Positions 27,615 through 36,794 of a stretch of 64,000 bases of DNA are shown here, piece by piece. A model generated the notes under the pieces. That model did not search any database, was not told where the DNA came from, and worked only from the letters and a program-made list of their open reading frames with translations. Source of the stretch: Setoptus koraiensis (Eukaryota; Arthropoda). The stretch spans positions 5,952,001 through 6,016,000 of the forward strand of contig CM106585.1 in assembly GCA_048013815.1 (NCBI GenBank), read 5' to 3'. Made by a program: the position numbers and the translations under genes. The stretch's first letter is position 1, and each line of letters opens with the position of its first letter.

Positions 27615-27917
27615 AGTAGACTATTACCAATAAATTATTGATTATCTTCAGGACTGTCATTGAGCACGCCGAGGGCTTTCCAATTGTCTAAGTAATTGGC
27701 TTTCCACAACCTGACTGTACCGTCATCGCCGGACGAGGCCAGTATCGTTCCTGTAATGTTCCAAGATACTCTCCAGACTTGACCTAAGTGGTCGTCAAAT
27801 TGAGCGACCGTCCTTATTTCAAATTTTTGTGATGTTTGAGATCCGTTCAAGGTCTGGTGGTCATAATGGGGTGCTTGTAGTGGTTTTATGGTTACAATTT
27901 GGACATTTTTTGAGGCA
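27069..27917. repeat. 849-bp duplicated block, copy B
   Basis: Identical to 22908-23756. The nearest differences are at 27068 (G versus A) and 27063 on the left, and at 27918-27920 (ata versus ctg) on the right. Confidence 0.97.
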
Positions 27918-28630
27918 ATACCAAGCAAATGATATGATCGGCCAATATAAGGGGCAAAGGCAAGATCGTAAACAGGATCTGTAGCGCTTGCAACAACATC
28001 AATTTTGGACCATTTTCTAGATCTTTCATTGTAATCGTATATAAGAACTTTGGGTGTTGGATTATTGGCATCGTCGCAACCGACTGCAAGCATGGGAGCA
28101 TGAATCCTTGATTGGTTCCACGTGATAGAAGAGCAAGCCATTTTACAGTTAAATTCATCCTTCATCGTCCATTGGCTTAAATTCATAATGTCTGGGGCCT
28201 CATAAACTCTCATATGACCGTCACTAGCGCATGTAACGAGCATAAGGCCTAGGTGTTTTGGAGCAAACCTGATATCGGTCAATGAGGTCCTGCTATCGAC
28301 TAGTGTTGTTCTCTTAGCCCAATGTGATTGATTTCTTTCATCTACAATTTCTTCCCAAACAACGGCCGTCCTATCAAACGAGCATGTAGCTAAGACTTGG
28401 CCGAATTCCGGATGAGCCCACGTGACTTTCCATACGCTGCCCGAATGTGATTTCCAGCTAGATTTTAATTTCCAAGTGCCACTTTCATCTAGATCCCAAA
28501 CTTTAACACTTTGGTCGCTAGAGCAAGTAGCCAGCCTTATCCCGTAATGATCATAAGCCACATCATGTATTAGATCCTTGTGGTCGGCTTGAATGTTTTT
28601 CGCTATAAATATTGGCGCTACCTTATCCAT
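27635..28630 (-). CDS. SEH1: Nucleoporin SEH1 (GATOR2 and Nup107-160 subunit)
   Basis: A WD40 propeller protein shared by the nuclear-pore Y complex and the GATOR2 complex that relays amino-acid sufficiency to mTORC1. It is an intronless 331-residue frame; human SEH1 has about 360. Near-identical family stretches are [104 protein letters not shown] and [19 protein letters not shown]. The start gives a short N-terminal extension (MDKVAPI) before FIAKNI. The last 93 or so codons lie inside the 849-bp converted block and are identical to the pseudogene copy at 23474-23756. Confidence 0.96.
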   Translation of the reverse strand: MDKVAPIFIAKNIQADHKDLIHDVAYDHYGIRLATCSSDQSVKVWDLDESGTWKLKSSWKSHSGSVWKVTWAHPEFGQVLATCSFDRTAVVWEEIVDERNQSHWAKRTTLVDSRTSLTDIRFAPKHLGLMLVTCASDGHMRVYEAPDIMNLSQWTMKDEFNCKMACSSITWNQSRIHAPMLAVGCDDANNPTPKVLIYDYNERSRKWSKIDVVASATDPVYDLAFAPYIGRSYHLLGIASKNVQIVTIKPLQAPHYDHQTLNGSQTSQKFEIRTVAQFDDHLGQVWRVSWNITGTILASSGDDGTVRLWKANYLDNWKALGVLNDSPEDNQ

Positions 28631-28788
28631 TATTATAATAATTACTATTTAGTAAATACAAATATATATTGGTGATAATCTTCAATCAATTCATCGCTCA
28701 CGAGTGCATTTAGCGGCGAGGCTTATTCTGAGAAAAACCTGGTCCCGGTATTCGCCGAGCGCGTTTTTCAAAAGATGTTTTGTTTATT

Positions 28789-29106
28789 GTGATCGGGGGA
28801 TCTCCCTTGTCCGGCTGGGAGAAAGGCTGAACACTCCTATGTATAAAATAAGCTTCCCCTCCCCTAGCTCCCGCTCGCTCACGTGCCCGATTTTGCACAT
28901 ATAAAAAAGCACCAAATGCACAGAAAGTATAGTAAATAAAAAAACCTTGTTCTCTAATGCGATTTTTCGACTGTCTTTTCTGTGCACCTGGTATTTTTTC
29001 TTGCAAGTGCAAAACTGGGCATGGGGAGCTAGGGGGAGCCAGGAGGAGGAAGCCTCTTCTACCAGGAAGAAGGAGCGAATCGGGGAGCAAGATATTTGCT
29101 GATCAC
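28789..29106. repeat. Imperfect fold-back (MITE-like) element of about 318 bp
   Basis: Successive segments of the left half (28789-28935) are found, inverted and imperfect, in the right half (28975-29106). The ends are gtgatc...ctccc (28789) and gggag...gatcac (29106). Inside, gctcccgctcgctcacg/cccgattttgcac pairs with gtgcaaaactgggca/ggggagctaggggg, and gcaccaaatgcacagaaag pairs with cttttctgtgcacctggt. The centre is near 28955. No open frame of note. It is GC-rich compared with its neighbours and lies between the divergent starts of SEH1 and CPSF73. Confidence 0.6.
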
Positions 29107-29523
29107 CTTATCACTAATCGTTTATACAGTGTAGAGAGTCTCCACTAGAGGCCGAGCCTTTCTCCCAACTTCCTCTTTTTTTCTCTTGTTTTCAGAAAAA
29201 AGAGGAGAAGAAAACGGGAGAGAAATGGGAGACATCCCCGCCGGGCGGTAGCGCCCCTTTCTCGCACCCACCTCCTCAACAAACGCCGGTAATGAAGACT
29301 GGGGAAAAGCCTGTGTCCAGAGTGAGAGACGTGAGACTATCTCCCGGGAGATTTCATTCAGTACAAAAATTGGCGGCGCGACATGCGGATGAGCTATCCC
29401 ATTTGTCGAAACTGTTGTACGTAAAGACTGTCATTTTTAAAACTGTTTATTTCAATTTAAGTTTATTATGCCTTCACGTTTAGTTAGTTAGTTCATTAAC
29501 GTCTGTCACAGTGATCAAAGAGC
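29107..29523. other. Promoter/5' UTR region of CPSF73
   Basis: No gene. It has purine- and pyrimidine-rich tracts (ctctttttttctcttg and its near complement just after 29195), which continue the fold-back character of the preceding element. Confidence 0.5.
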
Positions 29524-31326
29524 ATGGATTCTGACCTGCTCATAATCAGACCATTAGGTGCCGGCCAGGAGGTTGGACGAAGCTGTATTGAGGTAGATTT
29601 CAAAGGAAAAAAACTCCTCCTCGACTGTGGTATACATCCTGGCTTGAGTGGTCTAGGAGCTTTACCTTTTGTGGAGGCTATTGATATCGAAAACATAGAT
29701 TTATTACTTGTCACTCATTTCCATCTTGACCATTGCGGAGCACTGCCATGGTTCCTCACCAAAACCACATTCAAAGGAAGATGTTTCATGACACACGCAA
29801 CCAAAGCAATCTACCGTTGGATCTTGGCAGATTACATCAAAGTGTCCAATAACTCCACAGAACAGATGTTATACACCGAGGCAGACCTCGAAGCTTCCAT
29901 GGAAAAGATTGAAGTCGTCAATTTTCACGAGCAAAAAGAGATTGCTGGCGTGAAATTTTGGTGCTATAATGCAGGTCATGTTCTTGGTGCTGCTATGTTT
30001 ATGATAGAGATAGCAGGTGTTAAAATACTATATACAGGCGACTTCTCGCGCCAAGAAGATCGTCACTTGATGTCTGCTGAAATACCTCAAATCAAACCAG
30101 ACGTGCTCATCACCGAAGCTACATATGGAACCCACATTCATGAAAAACGAGAGGAACGCGAGGCACGGTTCACTAATATTGTTTATGACACTGTGACTAG
30201 AGGGGGTAGATGTTTAATACCTGTGTTTGCATTGGGTAGGGCTCAAGAACTTCTACTTATTCTAGATGAATATTGGTCACTGCATCCAGAACTTCACGAA
30301 ATTCCTATATACTACGCGTCTTCTCTAGCCAAGAAATGTATGTCAGTCTATCAAACTTACGTCAATGCCATGAATGACAAGATAAAACGCCAGATAGCAA
30401 TCAACAATCCTTTTGTATTTAAACACATATCAAATCTCAAATCAATTGATCACTTCGACGATGTCGGACCGTGTGTGGTGATGGCATCCCCAGGTATGTT
30501 ACAATCTGGCCTTTCGAGGGAATTATTTGAGACTTGGTGTCCGAACCCTCGTAACACGTGTATTATTGCCGGTTATTGCGTCGAGGGCACATTGGCCAAA
30601 CATATTTTATCCGAGCCAGACGAAGTATTAGCCATGGATGGTTCAAGGTTGCCAAGGAAGTGTCAAGTAGAATACATCTCCTTCTCTGCTCACACTGATT
30701 ATAGACAGACTAGTGAGTTCGTGAGAGCACTGCACCCTCCGCATATAATTCTGGTGCATGGTGAAGCTAATGAAATGTCAAGACTAAAATCTGCCCTTAC
30801 TGCACAATATCAGGATGATGAAAATCCTATAGTTGTACATAATCCTAAGAATACTATGGCAGTCGAGCTACATTTTCGCGGTGAGAAAACGGCCAAAGTA
30901 ATTGGAAATCTTGCTATAGAGGCACCAACACCTAAGAAGAAAATCAGCGGTGTATTAGTCAAGAGGAACTTCAACTATCATCTTATGGCTACTTCTGATT
31001 TGAACAAGTATACTGATATGTCGGTCTCAACGATCAGCCAAAGATTGAGCGTTTCGTTCAATGGGACCTTTGAACAATTGAACGAATGTCTGAAGACTCT
31101 AGACATATTGCAAATGGAGTCAAAGTCCGGTCTGCCCACTATAAGAGTAGCTGAAAGGGTTTTAGTGACACTCAATATAAAGAGTAGAGTTGCATATTTG
31201 GATTGGAATGCTGGGCCTGTAGATGATCAATTCGCAGATGTTGTGATAGCTTTACTAATGAAATATTCACCAAAACTTACAAACATCAAGGCAGAGAAGA
31301 TTGATGACGAAGTCGAGGGTGAATAA
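29524..31326 (+). CDS. CPSF3: Pre-mRNA 3'-end endonuclease CPSF73
   Basis: The metallo-beta-lactamase/beta-CASP endonuclease that cuts pre-mRNA at poly(A) sites and histone pre-mRNA 3' ends. It is an intronless 600-residue frame. Zinc ligands are His65, His67, Asp69 and His70 in THFHLDHCG; further motifs are [22 protein letters not shown], the beta-CASP region ([31 protein letters not shown]) and [10 protein letters not shown] and ILVHGE. The start [21 protein letters not shown] aligns with the family. The protein stops just after the first C-terminal segment ([19 protein letters not shown]) and lacks about the last 80-90 residues of the 684-residue human protein. The TAA stop is part of an AATAAA hexamer (31322-31327). 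MRPL52 ends only 96 bp further on the opposite strand. Confidence 0.96.
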   Translation: MDSDLLIIRPLGAGQEVGRSCIEVDFKGKKLLLDCGIHPGLSGLGALPFVEAIDIENIDLLLVTHFHLDHCGALPWFLTKTTFKGRCFMTHATKAIYRWILADYIKVSNNSTEQMLYTEADLEASMEKIEVVNFHEQKEIAGVKFWCYNAGHVLGAAMFMIEIAGVKILYTGDFSRQEDRHLMSAEIPQIKPDVLITEATYGTHIHEKREEREARFTNIVYDTVTRGGRCLIPVFALGRAQELLLILDEYWSLHPELHEIPIYYASSLAKKCMSVYQTYVNAMNDKIKRQIAINNPFVFKHISNLKSIDHFDDVGPCVVMASPGMLQSGLSRELFETWCPNPRNTCIIAGYCVEGTLAKHILSEPDEVLAMDGSRLPRKCQVEYISFSAHTDYRQTSEFVRALHPPHIILVHGEANEMSRLKSALTAQYQDDENPIVVHNPKNTMAVELHFRGEKTAKVIGNLAIEAPTPKKKISGVLVKRNFNYHLMATSDLNKYTDMSVSTISQRLSVSFNGTFEQLNECLKTLDILQMESKSGLPTIRVAERVLVTLNIKSRVAYLDWNAGPVDDQFADVVIALLMKYSPKLTNIKAEKIDDEVEGE

Positions 31327-31327
31327 A
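31322..31327 (+). terminator. CPSF3: AATAAA overlapping the CPSF73 stop codon
   Basis: The hexamer includes the TAA stop (31324-31326). If used, the 3' UTR would be only tens of bases long, fitting the 96-bp gap to the opposing gene. Confidence 0.6.
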
Positions 31328-31422
31328 CATCTATTTTTATTAATTTGACGAACAAACTAACCAAGCGATCAAACTATTCATCTTTGAAGTTGTTTCGAAG
31401 TGTATATTTTCACTCCAGATCA

Positions 31423-31665
31423 CTATTTGAATTTGAAGTCTAACATCTTACGTCCAAACTCTTGGTCACGTGTATATCTAATGGTTTGTTTTTTATTCAT
31501 GTATCCGGGGGTTCCATCTAAGTAACTCCAGTCGGGCCCATCCGTCAAGACTCCCGACGATGTAGGATTCGAAGGTAATCCTTTTCTGTATCTAAACCTT
31601 GACACAGACAGGAATCGTCCTGTACCCAGTTTCTTGAGGCCTCTTACAGGTATCATTAAGGTCAT
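31423..31665 (-). CDS. MRPL52: Mitochondrial ribosomal protein L52
   Basis: A component of the large mitoribosomal subunit. It is an 80-residue frame with the family signature YRKGLPSNPTSSGVLTDGPDWSYLDG, comparable to RGLPANRSAYGPLTDLPDWS in vertebrates. The C-terminus KKQTIRYTRDQEFGRKML is the basic helical part; the family is usually longer (about 120 residues). Its ATG overlaps the MRPL33 stop codon by one base (TAATG at 31663-31667), so no room exists for a separate promoter. Translation from a shared mRNA by reinitiation is the simplest reading. An intron linking a different start was considered, but no good acceptor is seen. Confidence 0.88.
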   Translation of the reverse strand: MTLMIPVRGLKKLGTGRFLSVSRFRYRKGLPSNPTSSGVLTDGPDWSYLDGTPGYMNKKQTIRYTRDQEFGRKMLDFKFK

Positions 31666-31853
31666 TATCTTTTACAGCTACTGAGCTTTTTCACTTCGCG
31701 ATAGATACTAGGTTGATGAATGAGCGGATCGTACCTCAGTACTTCAAGTTTCTCGTTTGCTCGTGGTCTGACTAAAACGATCGGGTGATCCGACACGATA
31801 CTGCGAAGTAAAACCTTGATGAATTTAGATTTTACTTTGGCCATAACTTTCAC
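31665..31853 (-). CDS. MRPL33: Mitochondrial ribosomal protein L33
   Basis: Large mitoribosomal subunit protein of the bL33 family. It has 62 residues; the family usually has 60-65. Conserved features are MAKVKSKFIKVLLRSIVS, the basic PRANEKLEVLRYDPLIHQPSIYREVKKL core and a Lys/Arg end, matching Drosophila KSKRIMVVLESVVSGH and LEIIRFDPYIQQESLYRERKKI. The ATG may be 31853 or the one at 31844, which corresponds better to family starts. It lies directly upstream of and overlaps MRPL52. Confidence 0.9.
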   Translation of the reverse strand: MKVMAKVKSKFIKVLLRSIVSDHPIVLVRPRANEKLEVLRYDPLIHQPSIYREVKKLSSCKR

Positions 31854-32282
31854 AGATGAACTGTAATATTTAGCATTTTTTATATGTGGTCAAAATTTTG
31901 CCTAAGTAACTTCATTTACTGAAGTCGAAAAGAAACGTGAGATTGTGTACAGTGTTGAGCGCGAGATTCGAACTCGCAAATTATCGAAGTTTACTATTTA
32001 TGCAGCCAAAGGATCTCCTCAGTTAAATGAGGCCCCTATTGGTGGGTGCATGGGCCTCAGTAGATGTCTGAGCAGTCGCAAAAGAAAGACCAGAACGATA
32101 AAGCTTCTCCCAAAAATTGATTGATCCAATCTCCGTCAGCAAACGATAGCACTGATGTCCCCTAAAAATCATTGAGAGAAAGTGAGAGAAAGTACCAATA
32201 TATATATATTAATTTTTTGATTCCACTGTTGTTTTGTCAAAAATAAACAATAGAATCGTCAGATTCTCAGATACATTCAGAC
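31854..32282. other. Divergent spacer MRPL33 / RNASEK
   Basis: 429 bp between divergent starts. It contains a tRNA-like B-box (31961-31977, minus strand) and a short TA microsatellite near 32200-32208. No gene. Confidence 0.55.
31961..31977 (-). other. tRNA T-arm/B-box-like sequence
   Basis: On the minus strand the sequence gcgaGTTCGAATCtcgc forms a perfect four-base T-stem with a canonical T-loop, matching the internal Pol III B-box. No matching acceptor stem or anticodon arm was found upstream, so this is not an intact tRNA. A decayed tRNA or the head of a tRNA-derived SINE is possible. Confidence 0.3.
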
Positions 32283-32582
32283 ATGATCCTAGTAGGCAAA
32301 AGATGCGCCATAGTCTGCTCTTTACTGAGCGTTTGGGCCATAGTCATGCTGGCATTCATGGGTATGCTCCTATATGCTCGTTCCATTACATTTGCGGAGG
32401 ACCTGGATCTTCATGAAGCCGTCGGAGAATACAAGAATTTCCAAGAATTTATTGCCGAGGCCTACAAAAGATACGCTAGTGCCGCTCACAATTGTTGGAT
32501 TGCCGCGTGTTTCTACATTGCGACACTTGCATTCAGCTTGCATCAGTATTATACCAATAGAAGGGCGCAGTATGGATTTTGA
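32283..32582 (+). CDS. RNASEK: Ribonuclease kappa
   Basis: A small two-helix membrane protein of the RNase kappa family. It was first described as an endoribonuclease and is now known as a V-ATPase-associated protein needed for endocytosis and uptake of several viruses. It has 99 residues in one exon; human RNASEK has 98. Family features are CAIVCSLLSVWAIVMLAFMG (first membrane segment), the short acidic loop with an aromatic stretch, and YASAAHNCWIAACFYIATLAFSL (second segment), followed by a basic tail NRRAQYGF. ATAAA-type signals follow directly after the stop (about 32601-32610). Confidence 0.93.
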   Translation: MILVGKRCAIVCSLLSVWAIVMLAFMGMLLYARSITFAEDLDLHEAVGEYKNFQEFIAEAYKRYASAAHNCWIAACFYIATLAFSLHQYYTNRRAQYGF

Positions 32583-33058
32583 GAAAGGAATATTCAGTTC
32601 AATAAATAAACACATACCATTCCAATAGCATATTTGATTTGTTTTTCTTTTAGACAATTAGTGATATCTATATCAGCGATGCTTTTGTGTTTACATTATC
32701 TATGTGCATGAGCTTGGAATACTTTTCATCTTCAACGCAACTACATTAGATCTCTCGTACAACCACAGATTCTCGAATCTCTTCCTCTTATTTTAATTAG
32801 ACTACGATATATCAAACGAAATGGAGGAAAACATCACCCTCTTGAATACTTCCCCAGGTAATCACAACTGAGATGAGTTGCACCAGGGTCGTACTTGAAA
32901 GTCACTCGCGCCGCAATTATAAACTGTCAAACAAGATCTAGGTTGAATAGACAAGAGAAAAATGATGAAACAATCTCAGATAGTGATGAGTGTTTTTAAC
33001 TTGAATTTATTTAGCGTAGGTGGCTTTCATCTTTTCATTATTACTGTATAATTTATTT
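32583..33058. other. Spacer between RNASEK and SCAF4/8 (convergent 3' ends)
   Basis: 476 bp. AT-rich, no gene, repeat or RNA recognised. Likely the 3' UTRs of the two genes. Confidence 0.6.
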
Positions 33059-35990
33059 CTATCGCGGTCGTTCTCTTCCTCTTCCGTTTCTGAAACGTGA
33101 CCTCTGAACATTTCGGGGCACGAATCCAGGTGGTCTGGATGGCCCATTCCATCGGTTCATTTCATTTGGCGGCCCGTTGTAACCGAATTCATCGAAATTA
33201 AATTGCATATTTGTGTAACCAGGTCGTGGGCCATTCAACGCTGGATTACAATTAAAATCATACATAGAATTGCCTTGATTAGGCATAAATTCATGAGCTA
33301 AGTTATTGTCATCTGGGACGGGCAAAAGCCTTCCTTGAGATGGTGGGCCATGCTGGTCATATTCACAGAAATTTTGTTGCTGTTGCTGTTGATGGGGATG
33401 CATAATCATATTTTGTAGAATTGGCCTATTATTTGGCATCATCTGATAATTGAATTGATCATCCTGAGAATTCATCACTGCAGGATTTGTTTGGAAGTTC
33501 ATGTGATGATGCAGCAAAGATGCTGATTGATTCTGAGTATGCATTTGATCATCTAGATTACTTTGATATGATTCTTCGTTTTGGCTTTGCCCATCATCTG
33601 GTTCATCAAATTCATTTTGCTGTTGTTGTGACGACCTCTCAGATCGTTGGTCGTCAACATCTTCATTCTCGGTTTCATCGCTGTAGTTTTGCTGGTTAGA
33701 AAATGGCAGTCTATGAACTTGACCTATCGTTGGGGGTGGATTCTGAAAGATGGGCAATGGAGGCATGCTAGGTTGACCAGGTAAGGGTGGCGGTGGTAAA
33801 CCGAAAGGTGGTGGCGCATGGCTGAAGATTGGAGGAGGTGGTATTGACATTGGAGGTAAGGGTATCGAAACTTGATCGAGTGCTGGTGATACAGATTTTT
33901 CTGTGAAAGAAGATGGTTCAGTTATCCTATTGTCTTTATCGCCCTTCTCATTGAAATTATCTCCATTAATGACAGCTCTATGCAAGGGGGGTAATTGTAT
34001 ACAGCCTAATGAAGGTGGAGGCACGGTCAAATTTGGTGGTACAGGAAAGAGTGGTAGCCCTTGTGCAGGTGTTGCCAATGAAGCAATTTGGACAGGAAGT
34101 AAACTGACTAATTGGTCGTTGGCCAATCTAGCCTTCTCCTCTCGATCTCGCTCTCTTTGTGCTTTCATTTTTTTTAGTTCATCAGTCATAGTATCTTCAT
34201 CTATCACACCACCTTCCTCTAGAGTATCTATGTCGAGGTCCGGCCTCAACTTGCTGTAAGGTATAAAACTTGCCCCGAGGTACACCTCCCAGTAATCTTT
34301 GAATTCTTTATCTTTTAAACCTTTTCCAGGCGCCCAAGCCATTTTGATCAAGCTGCCAGACAATTTTAGATTTTTCAAATCATTCAAAGCCTTGTAGGCA
34401 TCTTGCCTTCGGTCCATGCAAACATAGGCACAACCTCTTGGTGGGATGAGCTGAAGTGAAAAATAAAGTTTTAAGATATGAGTCAACAATGGATTCGAAT
34501 AAGGGTGAGAAAGGTTAAGAATTACAATTAAACTCACATCGATGCTTGTTATAGTTCCAAATTCTCCGAATGCATCAGATATATCCGCTTCAGAGACAGT
34601 TTTGGGTACGTGTCCCAGCCACAGAGTAGTACTGCATATCGTTAGGCAGTTTTTCCTCATATCAGGCAAACCTCGTCGTCTTCGATCATCATCGCTTGCG
34701 CGATCTTTGTTATCTGAGTTGAGCTTGCTCGATTCAGCTCTGCTAGGGCTTCTTGATCTACTTCTTTGACTTCTGCCTCTTTTGTGTGATGGACTATCAG
34801 ATTGAATCTTCGATTCATCATCCCTTCCAGAATATCTCGCCCTACAGCGTGCTGGGGAGTTTGACCTTGAGCGGGATCTAGTTGTTTTTTGTCTATCGAT
34901 TGATTCATGTCCTCTACTAGGCCTAGCATCTTTTCCGTCAAACGACTTCTCGTCGGTTGTATCCTCTCTTTGAGTCTTTGGAATATGATAGGATAACGAA
35001 AAGAGAGAATTTGATTATTTTACTTTCGCGATCAACTTGTTTCCGGAAAGAAAACGATTCACCTAGAATCGAACTTACATGATCATTTACAATTAAGTGT
35101 TGAGCTCGAAGTTTTTGCCATCGTTCTAGAATAGCTGGTATGTCTTGAGCAGCAGCAGCGGCCGATTCTTGGCGATTGTCAGATGAAGACAATTCATTTT
35201 TACTTTGTTCCATTTCTATCTTGCTCAAAGTAGTACTAAGTGGCGGTTCGGCCTCTGTTGGCGTCTCATCACCATTGTCTAGATTATCATCGTAGTCAAA
35301 ATCCATCAATCTTCGACCACTCGTACCTAATCCTTGGCTGTTATTATTGCTGTCATTGCCGCGACCATGATGATCATAGTTAAAACGTTGATTTTCATTG
35401 ATTTTATTTGCACCTTTGACCAGGGCGAGTGTGTTTGCTATCTGCTGTATAAGCATAAGATTTGATTCGTCAGGATTCTGATTAAGAGGTGTCTGCGGTG
35501 AATCAGCAGATAATGATTGAGGTTCAATGGGCGCTAGATCGTTTTTATTCGGAAGATCTAATAGAGGTTGAATAGTTTCGGCGCTAAAGACTCCATTGCG
35601 TTGCCATAGATTAAGAACACGCACTATTTTGGGCTTATCATGCGTTGGTACACTGTGAAATATGTATTGAAACGTTTGATTAAAATTTCTAGCAAACCTT
35701 GCCGCATAAACGTCTTTGTCTTTTAGTCTATGTATTGATTGTCTAACGATGGCATCTATCACATAGAGAGACGATAGCTTCGATGAATTGGGACATCTGG
35801 AAATATATTTTTCCACACTTAAAACTATGTGCTTATATAGTTTAATATTTTTAATAGCCAATTTGGTGATCTTCATCATCTTCTGTTTCGATATTGGTGG
35901 CTGAATAGTCTGCAGTTCCTGGTTGAATTTTTGCAGGAGGTCCATTTTGATTTCATGCACTTCAATTATTGACCTGACTCTTGGATTCAA
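33059..35990 (-). CDS. SCAF8: SCAF4/SCAF8-type CTD-interacting SR-like protein
   Basis: A nuclear protein that binds the phosphorylated RNA polymerase II C-terminal domain and suppresses premature polyadenylation. Three exons, 35079-35990, 34538-34975 and 33059-34450, all join in phase 0 (introns 103 and 87 bp), giving 913 residues. The N-terminus is a CID (FNQELQTIQPPISKQKMMKITKLAIKN ... RVLNLWQRNGVF). The middle exon encodes an Arg/Ser-rich segment (RSRSRSPSRAE). The RRM (TTLWLGHVPKTVSEADISDAFGEFGTITSID joined to LIPPRGCAYVCMDRRQDAYKAL) spans the second splice and matches SCAF8 exactly at IPPRGCAY. Then follow KMAWAPGKG, KDYWEVYLGASFIPY, a Pro-rich and a Gln/Asn-rich region, and an Arg/Gly-rich end. 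The first acceptor was inferred from frame and phase. Confidence 0.9.
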
Positions 35991-36794
35991 TAAAAACTAT
36001 TTGATTTACCAGTTGTTGATAAAAATGTAATACTAGCAGTTTCTGTCATGCATCGTGACCAATAAGGACCATAGATTTATTTTAAATTATTGATTATTTA
36101 AAAATGTTCGAAAAAATAATACTAGTTCATTGTTGTTCGATAATGTTTCGAATTTTTAAATATAACTATTTATGTATAAATATACTGTAAAATTTAATTC
36201 TATATACATATCTGTATATATGAGTGGATAACTGGAGGAAGATTTCGGTTCTCAAGAAGAGATAACCTGTACAGTATAAATACTGTATCATGGAGTGGTA
36301 ACAGTGGTAAAGTAGGGCCATTGAGCTTCTATGGTAGATTTTGTATGAGTGGTATGTGTAGGCTTGTCTGTGTGTGTGTTTGCTTTAAGCTGTACGTTTG
36401 TGCGTGCGTGTGTGTGTGTGTGTTTCATCTTGCAAAAAATGACCCTTCTCTTCGAATTTGCTGATTCGGCACAGTGGCGCACAGTGTGCACGACCGGTAT
36501 CAGACAGATTAGCACTTGTTTCAGTCAGAAACTTTTTGGACACAAGATGCAAATCAAATGGCCTACATAACTGTCATCTCGATGATCAACCCGCTATCAA
36601 TTTCAATTTTACACCGGATGTCAATGGTGGAGTTAATTTTTTAATTCATACAACGAAAATAATGTCCAAACAAAACATCCACATCACCAAATAATCTAGT
36701 GGATATACAAGTGGTCATGTATGTGGTAACAATAACTATTGACAACAACAATACTACACATTAATAATGCGCGATTTCATGAAAAACATCGCCG
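35991..36794. other. Spacer between SCAF4/8 and POLR1B
   Basis: 804 bp between the 5' end of one minus-strand gene and the 3' end of the next. Holds a GT-rich microsatellite at about 36366-36423. No gene seen; presumably the SCAF4/8 promoter and POLR1B 3' UTR. Confidence 0.6.
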
